The notes below the pieces were generated by a model. It was not told the DNA's origin and searched no databases. It saw nothing but the letters and a program-made list of their open reading frames with translations. The position numbers were made by a program, and so were the translations under genes. A DNA stretch of 64,000 bases from DATIRA01 sp963766505. GTDB lineage: Bacteria > Pseudomonadota > Gammaproteobacteria > Steroidobacterales > Steroidobacteraceae. Shown here piece by piece: positions 17,493-26,900 of this stretch. The stretch is taken from NCBI GenBank assembly GCA_963766505.1, contig CAVYAL010000001.1:186001-250000 (forward strand), written 5' to 3'. Numbering within the stretch: the stretch's first letter is position 1; every line of letters begins with the position of its first letter.

Positions 17493-18935
17493 TCAACCGA
17501 GCGCGCCGCCGGTGACCTGCCGGATGAACTGGCGGGCTGCCTCGCCGTGCGGTGACATCAGCGGTTCGACGTGCGCATCGGCCGCCACCTCCACCACACC
17601 GCGTGGATTGGAAAACTCCCGGAAGCCTTCGAAACCGTGATGGCGCCCCATGCCGCTGTTGCCGACACCGCCGAAGCCGAGATTCGCCTGCGCACCCTGC
17701 AGCGACGCCGCATTGACGCAGAAACCGCCCGACGACGTGCTGCGGCGCAGACGTTCCACCAGATCCGGCTGGTTCGAAAAGATGTAGATGCCGAGCGGAC
17801 GTTCGCCGGCCTGGATGTGCTCGATGACCTCGTCGAACTGCCGGTAGGTGTGTACCGGCAGGATCGGCCCGAAGACCTCGTGCTGGCACACCAGCGACTC
17901 GGGCGCGGGATTGATGACCAGGGTCACCGGAGTGCGACGCGGGTTGGCGGCTGAGGCGGGTGAGCCGATCTCGATCACGCCCTTCGCATCGCGCTCGCGT
18001 GCGTCATCCAGGTAACTCTGCACGCGCGCCATCTGCCGGGCGTTGATCACCGAGCAGCCCACCTGCGGGCTGGTCGTGTAGTCGCCCACGGCAGATTCGA
18101 TCACCTCCCGCACCAGGCCGATGAACTTGTCGCGTGTCGTTTCCGGCACCAGGACGTGATTGACCGCGATGCACAGCTGGCCGTTCTTGGTCAGCTTGGA
18201 ACCGAGCATGATGCGGACGTTGTCGCGCGTGACCGCATCCTCGGTGAACACGGTCGGATTGCGGCCGCCGAGCTCCAGCGTTACCGGTACCAGGTTCTGC
18301 GCCGCATTGCGCATGACTTCCTTGCCGACCGCAGAATTACCCGTGTACAGCAGGTGGTCCCACTTCAGGGTGCTGAAATGGCGCGCGAGGTCGAGCCCGC
18401 CATTCACCACCGAGACCTGCTCGCGGGCAAAGGTGTCACCCAGCATTTCCGCCAGCAACTGACCGACGGCCGGCGTCTGCTCCGACGGCTTGATGATCAC
18501 GCGGTTGCCGGCGGCCAGCATCTCGACCAATGGCCCGACCGAGAGGTCGACAGGAAAGTTCCATGCCGGCATGTTGCCGATCACCCCTTTGGGCTGGAAT
18601 TCGATGTACGCCTTCGAGCTGCCGTACAACTGCGGCTCGAGTTCGCGCTCGTCGCGCCGCATCCACTGCTCGAGGTGTGCGGCGGCGTACTGGGCACGCT
18701 CGGCAACGTTGAGGACGTCGAACAGGTAGGCCGTGAGCTCGTTGTGATAACCGTAGTCGTCGTTCAGCGCTGCGGCGATGCGCCGGGCGTTGGCCAGCAT
18801 CATTCCGGGAATGCGTCCCAGCAGTTCGAGCCGGGTGGCGAGGCTCGGGTCGGGTTCCTTCAGGTAGGCACGCCGCTGCAGTTCCAAGGTCTCGTGCAGC
18901 CTGGCGATGGCCGCCTGGTCGGAAGGCGTGGTCAT
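17493..18935 (-). CDS. NAD(P)-dependent aldehyde dehydrogenase (coniferyl-aldehyde-dehydrogenase-like)
   Basis: A 480-residue aldehyde dehydrogenase, first gene of the leftward operon. NMPAWNFPVDLSVGP and KPSEQTP form the cofactor site, LELGGRNP carries the catalytic-base Glu and NGQLCIA the nucleophilic Cys. The GNMPAWNFP and short C-terminal region resemble coniferyl aldehyde dehydrogenases and class 3 ALDHs rather than betaine aldehyde dehydrogenases. It would oxidise the aldehyde made by the GMC enzyme or released by the aldolase. GGGGGAG is close upstream of the ATG. The AraC gene diverges 71 bases away, so it is the likely regulator. Confidence 0.88.
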   Translation of the reverse strand: MTTPSDQAAIARLHETLELQRRAYLKEPDPSLATRLELLGRIPGMMLANARRIAAALNDDYGYHNELTAYLFDVLNVAERAQYAAAHLEQWMRRDERELEPQLYGSSKAYIEFQPKGVIGNMPAWNFPVDLSVGPLVEMLAAGNRVIIKPSEQTPAVGQLLAEMLGDTFAREQVSVVNGGLDLARHFSTLKWDHLLYTGNSAVGKEVMRNAAQNLVPVTLELGGRNPTVFTEDAVTRDNVRIMLGSKLTKNGQLCIAVNHVLVPETTRDKFIGLVREVIESAVGDYTTSPQVGCSVINARQMARVQSYLDDARERDAKGVIEIGSPASAANPRRTPVTLVINPAPESLVCQHEVFGPILPVHTYRQFDEVIEHIQAGERPLGIYIFSNQPDLVERLRRSTSSGGFCVNAASLQGAQANLGFGGVGNSGMGRHHGFEGFREFSNPRGVVEVAADAHVEPLMSPHGEAARQFIRQVTGGALG

Positions 18936-19006
18936 GTCGGTCTCCCCCTGGCTCAGCAGAGGCCAATATCGCGTCGCCGGAGATCCGCGGCTTTAGAATC
19001 GGAGAC
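18936..19006. promoter_or_regulatory. Divergent control region between the oxidative operon and its AraC regulator
   Basis: Seventy-one bases separate two start codons on opposite strands, so both promoters and the regulator's operator should be here or overlap the coding ends. A TAGAAT hexamer at 18994-18999 is a possible -10 for the AraC gene. No clear repeat half-sites were found by eye. Confidence 0.4.
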
Positions 19007-20074
19007 ATGCGACGCAATCCAGGGGTGCGCTATTTCACCCGCGCCGGCTCACTCAGCGGGCTGGACGTGCTGGCGCGCGAGCTGCGCCAGCCCCTGGGGC
19101 CGATGCTGCGTCGCCACGGGATGTCTCTCGAACAACTGGCCGACCCGGAGTCCCGTGTGCCCTACACGGAATGGTCCGAGCTGCTGGAGGATTGCGCTCA
19201 GAGCTGGCACTGCCCGGAATTCGGCCTGCAGCTGGGCATGATCCAGAACCTGAACGTCCTGGGCCCCATCGGCCTCGTGGCAAGACTGACCGACACGGTG
19301 GGTGACGCGCTTCGGGCGATCGAGGCCAACATGGCAACCCATACGAGTGGCTCCACCCTGGAACTCCGACTGCCAACAGTGACCTCCAGAGCCGGCACAG
19401 GTCGACCGAGCGCTGCACTTGCGTATGTTCCAAAGCCACACGCCGCCGCCGGACGGCAGATCGTCGAAATGGCACTCGCGTCGATGGGCAATTCCGTGGC
19501 GATGTTGATCGGCGAGGCGCGTCCCCGATTCGCGCGTGTCACCTTCCAGCATCACGCACCTCAAACCAATCGCATGGCACGCCACCACTTCGGCTGTCCG
19601 ATCCAGTACGGCGCCGAAATGAATGCCCTGTGTTTCGATGGCAGGTGGATGGAACTGCGCACCGCCGTGCGTGACCCGACCTACGCGCCGATCGTCAATG
19701 CCTACCTGGAACGGACGCGGGCGCAGATCGAGGTCGATGTCGTCGAGTCAACACGTCAGTACATCGGTGGGCTGTTGGCCACCGGGCGTTGCTCGCGGGA
19801 CGCGGTTGCGAAGTGCCTGCACCTGCATCCCCGTACGCTGCAACGCCGGCTGCAGGAGCGCGGCGTGACATTCGCAGACCTGCTGGACACGGTGCGCCGG
19901 GAGCGCGCCATGGAACTCGTCGAACGCCACGGGTTGCCATTCCTGCAGGCCGCCATGGCGCTCGGCTACTCGAGCCAGAGTTGTTTCAACCAGGCATTCC
20001 GCCGCTGGACATCGACGACACCGACGATTTATCGCCAGGGCCGACGCCGAACGCGAGCCGACCGCTCCGGCTGA
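19007..20074 (+). CDS. AraC-family regulator with arabinose-binding-like N-terminal domain
   Basis: A 355-residue transcription factor. Residues about 20-210 match the arabinose-binding-like sensor domain found in OruR/ArgR-type AraC proteins (DCAQSWHCPEFGLQLG, LNVLGPIGLVARL). The C-terminal 100 residues hold the double helix-turn-helix (VAKCLHLHPRTLQRRLQERGVTFADLLD, then ALGYSSQSCFNQAFRRW). It is divergent from the aldehyde dehydrogenase operon and probably activates it in response to a pathway intermediate. Two further regulators with this architecture lie at 29998 and 36956, each also divergent from exported or metabolic genes. Confidence 0.88.
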   Translation: MRRNPGVRYFTRAGSLSGLDVLARELRQPLGPMLRRHGMSLEQLADPESRVPYTEWSELLEDCAQSWHCPEFGLQLGMIQNLNVLGPIGLVARLTDTVGDALRAIEANMATHTSGSTLELRLPTVTSRAGTGRPSAALAYVPKPHAAAGRQIVEMALASMGNSVAMLIGEARPRFARVTFQHHAPQTNRMARHHFGCPIQYGAEMNALCFDGRWMELRTAVRDPTYAPIVNAYLERTRAQIEVDVVESTRQYIGGLLATGRCSRDAVAKCLHLHPRTLQRRLQERGVTFADLLDTVRRERAMELVERHGLPFLQAAMALGYSSQSCFNQAFRRWTSTTPTIYRQGRRRTRADRSG

Positions 20075-20115
20075 TGCCGGTTCAGCTCCCTCGCCGAACG
20101 CGCCTGATCGTGCGG

Positions 20116-20592
20116 TCACCAAGGGCGCGTGTGAGCGTCGGGAAATGGCGCAACGCAGTAGCCGAAGACACCGGTCAGGCCCGCCACCGACGCGATGTTG
20201 GCGAGCCGGCCATGGCTCGGCTCCAGTTACGGCAACGCGGTTCGCGTTGCGATCAGCAGGCCAAAGAAATTGATTTCCATAACATCACGGAAATCTTTCA
20301 GCGGCAAACTCTCAATGCGGTCCTCGCGCAGGATGCCCGTGCTGTTGATGAGCATGTCGATGCGGCCGTCGGCGTCCGCGATGCGTTGCATGCAGGCTTG
20401 GACCGCGGCTTCGTACCGGACATCAACCGACTCGATTCGTACCATTGGAGCGCCGGGGACCGCACGAAGCGCCTCCGCGGCCCGCTCGAGCCTGCCCCGG
20501 TCCCGTGCGATCAGGGCAAGGCGCGCGCCCTCCTCGGCAAGATGGCGGGCGAGCTCGAGCCCGAGCCCGAGCCCGAGGGCTCTAAGTATTTG
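20116..20592 (-). pseudogene. Short-chain dehydrogenase remnant, truncated at both ends
   Basis: Reading leftward from 20590, the frame encodes LELARHLAEEGARLALIARD, INSTGIL and INFFGLLIATRTALP, which are SDR features (strand 2, NAG-like motif, active-site helix). The glycine-rich TGxxxGxG start is missing, and the frame runs straight into a tRNA-Arg fragment. An in-frame TAA (20227-20229) follows TALP; past it the same frame still gives RLANIASVAGLTGVFGYC, including the catalytic-Ser region, then diverges before the YxxxK motif. The gene is therefore dead. Three perfect GAGCCC units (20557-20574) lie where the Rossmann glycines would be. Related SDRs include 3-ketodihydrosphingosine-reductase-like proteins. 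Confidence 0.7.
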
Positions 20593-20635
20593 GCGCGCCC
20601 GGAGAGATTCGAACTCCCGACCTTCTGGTTCGTAG
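20591..20635 (-). repeat. Partial tRNA-Arg duplication, candidate attachment site (distal)
   Basis: These 45 bases are identical to 38252-38296, the 3' part of the intact tRNA-Arg gene from the anticodon loop through the encoded CCA. The 5' half of the tRNA is absent, so this is not a functional gene. A tRNA 3'-end copy of this kind is the classic footprint of tyrosine-recombinase integration. Confidence 0.85.
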
Positions 20636-20918
20636 GAGCACCTATTGGTTTGCGGGTTGTTTTGAATCAACAAGTTAGATGGCCCGCCCTCCACTCAACT
20701 CCCACCGGGACTCGTCAGTACTCGCCGAACGCGGATTCTGCCCTGCATTACCACTCGTCGTCGCACGGAAGACCTCTGGACGCCGCATACTAGGCCTTCC
20801 TCGGCACGCGGCAGTGTCACCGCCGGCCGTTCTCACGCCAGAAGTGCACGAGCGCCCTTGACCGGACCCACGGTTGACCGGCGCTGCCCGCCATCGGGCT
20901 CCAGGAGTTTCCACATTG

Positions 20919-23900
20919 ATGTTTGCAGGTGGCAGTCTCTTCGCTCGCACCCGACGCGTGACGGATCGGCTGGGGCGGCGGCGCCTGGCGTTCGATGTCT
21001 CACCTCCGGAACCGCCCCTGCGATCGGAGCTCTTCAGCGACGACCAGATGGAGCAACACGGTCGGTATCTCGCTGGATCGCACACCCTTGCGCGTGGGCG
21101 GGCGCCAGACCAGCTGCTGCCGCGGCTGGCCGACAACGAAGAAGTCCTGCACGGGGTATTCGACCAGCTGACCGAGGCGGTCACGACCGACCGCCGCGTG
21201 TCGCCCGCCGGCGAATGGCTGCTCGACAATTTCTACCTGATCGAGGAGCAGATCCGCGCCGCAAAGCGGCACTTGCCGAGGAACTACAGTCGGCAACTCC
21301 CGCGCCTCGCACATGGGCCTTCGGCTGGCTTCCCGCGCGTCTATGACATCGCGCTCGAGACGGTCGCGCATGGGGATGGCCGAATCGGCCTGCATGGCCT
21401 GAGGCGATTCCTGGCCGCATACGAAAGCGGCACCACGCTGAACCTCGGGGAGCTCTGGGCGATCCCGATCATGCTGCGACTCGCCCTGATCGAGAATGTC
21501 CGCCGGGTCGCGTTGCGTGTTGCGGCTGCACGCGTCGACCGCGATCTCGCGGATGGCTGGTCGGGCAGGATGATCACGGCCGTCAATACGGATCCGAAAA
21601 GCCTGATCTTGGTAATCGCGGACATGGCACGTTCGAATCCGCCGATGTCCGCGCCGTTTGTGTCCGAGTTCGTGCGCGGCCTGCAGCGCCAGAGCGGGGC
21701 GCTGGCCCTTGCATTGACCTGGATCGAGCAGCGACTGGCCGAGGATGGCCTGACGACCGAGCAACTGGTGCAGGCGGGCAACCAGATCAAGTCTGCCGAC
21801 CAGGTCACCATCGGAAACTCTATCGACAGCCTGCGCTTCCTCGCATCCATGGACTGGCGCAGCTTCGTCGAGTCCCTGAGCGTCGTTGAGCGGGTGCTGT
21901 GCGAGGACCCGGCCGCCGCGTACGCGGGGATGGACTTCGCAACCCGCAACAGCTACCGCCTGGTGATCGAGCGGATCGCCCGGCGCAGCGACCAGACGGA
22001 ACGACAGGTTGCAGAAGGCGCGCTCGGCCTTGCCCGCGACGCGGCGGTCCGCACTGATGCAGACGACGACGAGCGCTCGCGGCGCGCGCACGTAGGCTAT
22101 TACCTGGTCGATCGGGGCCTGGGCGAACTGGAGCGAGCCGCGCGGTTCCGTCGCCCTGCGAACGAAGTTGTGCGCACCGCGGTACGTCGCTTTCCGCTAT
22201 TCGCGTATCTCGGAACCATCGCTGTAATCACCGCGGCGATCAGTGGCTATTTGTTTTCGACCGCGCAGGCCGACGGCCTCGCAGGATGGCGGCTTGCACT
22301 CGTCACCGCCATCGCGGTGCTTGCGACGAGCCAGCTCGCGGTCGCACTGGTCAACTGGCTCGCGACCATGCTGGTAAAACCGAGCGCGATACCTCGCATG
22401 GACTTCTCGGACGGCATCCCCGCATCGTCGAGTACGCTGGCAGTCATCCCAACGATGATCAACAGCATCGGCAACATCGACGACCTCGTCGAGATGCTCG
22501 AGGTCCGGTTTCTCGCCAACCGCGACGAGAACCTGCGCTTCGGCCTTTTGACGGACTTCCGGGACGCGGCCACGGAGTCGATGCCTGCGGACGGTGCGCT
22601 GCTCGATCACGCTTCCAGGCGGATCGAGGCGCTGAATACGCTTTATGGAGGCGATGCATTCTTTCTCTTTCATCGCCCTCGGCGATGGAATCCGGGCGAG
22701 CGGGCCTGGATGGGGTTCGAGCGCAAGCGCGGCAAGCTCGCCGATCTCAACTGGCTGCTTCGAGAATCGAGTCGCGCGAGCGCCTCCGAGCGTTTCTCGC
22801 TGGTCGTCGGCAACCTGGACGTGCTTGCAGGCACCCGCTACGTGATTACGCTCGACACCGACACTCAGCTGCCGCGAGATGCCGCGCGACAGATGGTTGG
22901 CACCATGGCCCATGCGCTCAACCGGCCTTGTTTCGACGACAGGCTCGGGCGCGTGCGCGGCGGCTATGGGATCCTGCAACCGCGGGTCAGCCCGAGCCTG
23001 CCTGGAACGAACCGTTCCAGGTACGCGCGCATGCACAGCGGCGAGGCGGGTATCGATCCGTATACAAGGACGGTGTCGGATGTCTACCAGGACCTGTTCG
23101 ACGAAGGCTCGTTCATCGGCAAGGGCATCTACGATGTGGACGCTTTCGAGCAGTCGATGGGCGGCAGGTTTCCCGACAGCCGGATACTGAGCCACGATCT
23201 GCTGGAAGGCTGTTACGCGCGCTCGGGGCTGCTGAGTGACGTCGAGCTCTTTGAGGACTACCCGTCGACGTATGCGGCGGACGCCGCCCGTCGGCACCGA
23301 TGGATGCGAGGCGACTGGCAGATCGCAAGCTGGCTGCTGCCGTGGGTGCCAGGCGCCGGGGGGCAGCGGTACCGCAATCCGCTGTCCGCCCTGTCGCTGT
23401 GGAAAATTGCCGACAACCTGCGGCGCAGCCTGGTTCCGATAGCGCTGCTGCTTATGCTGCTGGTCGCCTGGATCGTGCTGCCATCCGCGCTGGCCTGGAC
23501 TCTGGTCGCCGTCGCCATCGTCCTGGTCCCGTCGCTACTGCAATCGATGCTGCCATTTCTGCGCAAGCCACAGGACGCGACAGTGCGCCAGCACCTGGCT
23601 GGGACCGCGCGGTCGGCCGCCACACAGTTGACGCAGGCGGGTCTTGCGCTGGCCTGCCTGCCGCACGAAGCCTTCGCCGGCGCCGATGCTGCGCTGCGCA
23701 CGAGCTGGCGAATGCTGGTGTCGCGCCGGCGGCGGCTCGAATGGAGCCCGTCGGGGGATCCGGCCAACGACGGCGAAGCGGGCTTGCCCGGATCACTCCG
23801 GTCGATGTGGGCGACACCGGTGATCGCGTTCGCAACCGCCACGTGCCTGGCCCTGATGCGGCCGTCGGCGCTCATCCTGGCGGCGCCGATCCTGCTGCTG

Positions 23901-26900
23901 TGGCTGGCCGCACCCGCAGTGACCTGGTGGTTGAGCCGGCCGCTGATACAGCCACGGCCCCGACTGACGGACGAGCAGGAAGTCTTTCTCCGCTCACTCG
24001 CGCGGCGGACCTGGGCGTTTTTCGATACGTTCGTCGGACCCGAGGACAACTGGCTCCCGCCGGACAATGTGCAGACGCATCCGGGCCCGACCGTGGCGCA
24101 TCGCACGTCGCCGACCAACCTGGGGCTGGCATTGCTCGCGAACCTGGTCGCCCATGACTTCGGCTACCTTTCGAGCGGACGACTTCTCGACCGCACCGCC
24201 AGGGCGCTTCGTAGCATGGCGTCCCTCGAACGGTACCGGGGTCACTTCTACAACTGGTACGACACGCAGAATCTCAAGCCGCTGCTGCCGATTTACATCT
24301 CGACGGTCGATAGCGGAAATTTCGCGGCTCACCTGCTGACACTGCGGGTCGGACTGCTGGCCCTGGCCGACCAGCCGATCCTGTCGCGACGGGTGTTTGA
24401 CGGCCTGGCCGACACGCTGGGCGTCGCGAGTGAATCTCGGGCCGGTGACATGGCGGCGCCGCATACGGAGCTGTGCCGTGAACTCGATGCGGCAATCGCA
24501 GCAGGAGTCACCACGCTGGGCGACGCGCGGCGACGCCTGGACCGGCTGGCCAAACTGGCAGACAAGGCTGCGTCGAGCGGTGCTGCAGCGGTCGCCGCGG
24601 CGGCCGACACCGACTCGCAACAGGACTGGGCCCGCGCACTGCTCGACCAGTGTCGGGCCGCCCGGGACGAGGTCGCGCTGCTCGCGCCGTGGACATCGTT
24701 GACCGCCCCCCCGTCAGGATTAGAGGGGCTGATGCCGAACGCACGGCTACCGACCCTGCGCGAAATCGCAGGACTCGAGGTACAGGTGCAGCCGGTCATC
24801 GCGCAGGCGCTCGCCGCGGAGCGCGACGATACGAGGCGCGCGTGGCTGCTCGCGCTTCGGGGTTCCATTGCCGCGGGTAGCGCGCTCGCGCGGCAGCGAA
24901 TCAGCAGCATCGAGGACCTGGCCCGGCAGGCCAACGAGTTCGCGATTCCGGACTTCGACTTCCTGTACGACGCGCCTCGTCGCTTGCTGACGATTGGATA
25001 CAACGTGACCGAACGGCGTCGCGACGCGAGCCATTACGACCTGCTCGCGTCGGAGGCGAGGCTCAGCAGTTTCGTGGCCATCGCGCAGGGGCAGCTGCCG
25101 CAGGAGAACTGGTTCGCGCTGGGACGGTCGCTTACGCTCGCCGGCGGGAACCCGGTACTCGTCTCCTGGAGCGGCTCGATGTTCGAGTACCTGATGCCGC
25201 TGCTCGTCATGCCCGACTTTCCGGATACCCTGCTCGGCCAGACCAGTCGGTCGGCAGTGCGGCGCCAGATCGAGTACGGCCGCCAGTGCGGCATTCCCTG
25301 GGGCATGTCCGAATCCGGCTACAACATGGTCGACGCGCACCGCAATTACCAGTACCGCGCTTTCGGCGTGCCAGGCCTGGGATTGCAGCGTGGGCTGGTG
25401 GACGACCTGGTCATCGCCCCGTACGCATCGGCGCTTGCGCTGATGATCGAGCCCGAAGCCGCATGCGAGAACCTGCAACGGCTCGCCACGGAGGGAGTAC
25501 TCGAGCAATACGGCATGCACGAGGCTGTGGACTACACGCCATCGCGGATACCGCGCGGCCAGACCAGGGCGATCGTCCGGTCATACATGGCCCACCATCA
25601 GGGTATGAGCCTGCTGTCCTTCGCGGACCTGCTGCTCGACCACCCGCTGCAGAAGCGATTTGCGTCGGACCCCCAGTTCCAGGCCACGATGATGCTCCTG
25701 CACGAGCGGATCCCGAGATCCGCGGCGTTCCTCGCGCACCCTGCAGCGCTGCCGCTGGCACACGCGGCGGCGGAGACCGCAGCGCTGCCGATTCGGGTCA
25801 TCAGCCGCCCGGACACGCCGGCGCCCGAAGTGCAGCTGTTGTCGAACGGCCGGTACCACGTGCTCGTCACTGCGGCTGGCAGCGGATACAGCCGCTGGAA
25901 GGACCTGGCGATCACCCGCTGGCAGGAAGATGCGACCCGCGACCACTCGGGCAGCTTCTGCTACATCCGCGACACCGCCACTGGTGTGTTCTGGTCGAAT
26001 GCCTCGCAACCGACACAGAAGAAGCCCGAGAGCTACGAAGCGATATTCACCGAGGGACGTGCCGAATTTCATCGCCGGGACCGCGTCGAGGATTCGCTGA
26101 TCGAGACCCGGACGGAGATCGTGGTCTCGCCCGAGCACGACATCGAGCTGCGCCGCGTCCGACTCATAAACAGGTCCGGCCAGCGCCGGACGCTCGAAAT
26201 CACCAGTTACGTCGAAGTCGCCCTGGCACCGCCGGCGGCGGATGCGCTGCACCCCGCGTTCAGCAAGCTGTTCGTCCAGACCGAGATCCTGCGGGCCAAG
26301 AAAGCCGTGCTGTGCACGCGCAGGTCCCGCGCGCAGGGCGAACGGCCGGACTGGATGTTTCATCTGATGTCGGTGTCGAGCGTGGACACCGGCGACATGT
26401 CCTTCGAGACCGATCGTGCGCAGTTCATCGGCCGCGGCCGCTCCCTTGCCAGTCCGCGCGCACTCGTTGTGGTCGACCCGCTCACCGGCAGCCAGGGGCC
26501 GGTGCTGGACCCGATCGTCGCCCTGCGCCAGGTGGTCATCCTCGATCCCGACCAGACGGCCACGATCGACCTTGTCACAGGGGCGACGGCTTCGCGCGAC
26601 ACGGCGGAGCACCTTATCGATCGCTACCAGGATCGGCACCTCGCCAACCGGGTTTTCGACCTTGCGTGGACGCACAACCAGGTAGTGCTGCAGCAGTCCG
26701 GCATTTCGGAGGCCGAGGCACAGGAGTACGAACGCCTGGCCGGTTCGATGATCTTTGCCAATGCGTCGATGCGCGCGGACGCCAGCGTCATAATGAGGAA
26801 CCGCCGCGGTCAGTCCGGATTGTGGGGCTATGCGATTTCCGGCGACCTGCCGATCCTGCTGTTGCAGATCGCGGACCTGGCCAACATTGGCCTCGTCCGG

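Noticed and set aside
20593..20694. Open frame giving YEPEGREFESLRAR at the start of the SDR-like ORF
   Set aside because: That peptide is the translation of the partial tRNA-Arg sequence. It is not an N-terminal domain of the dehydrogenase.
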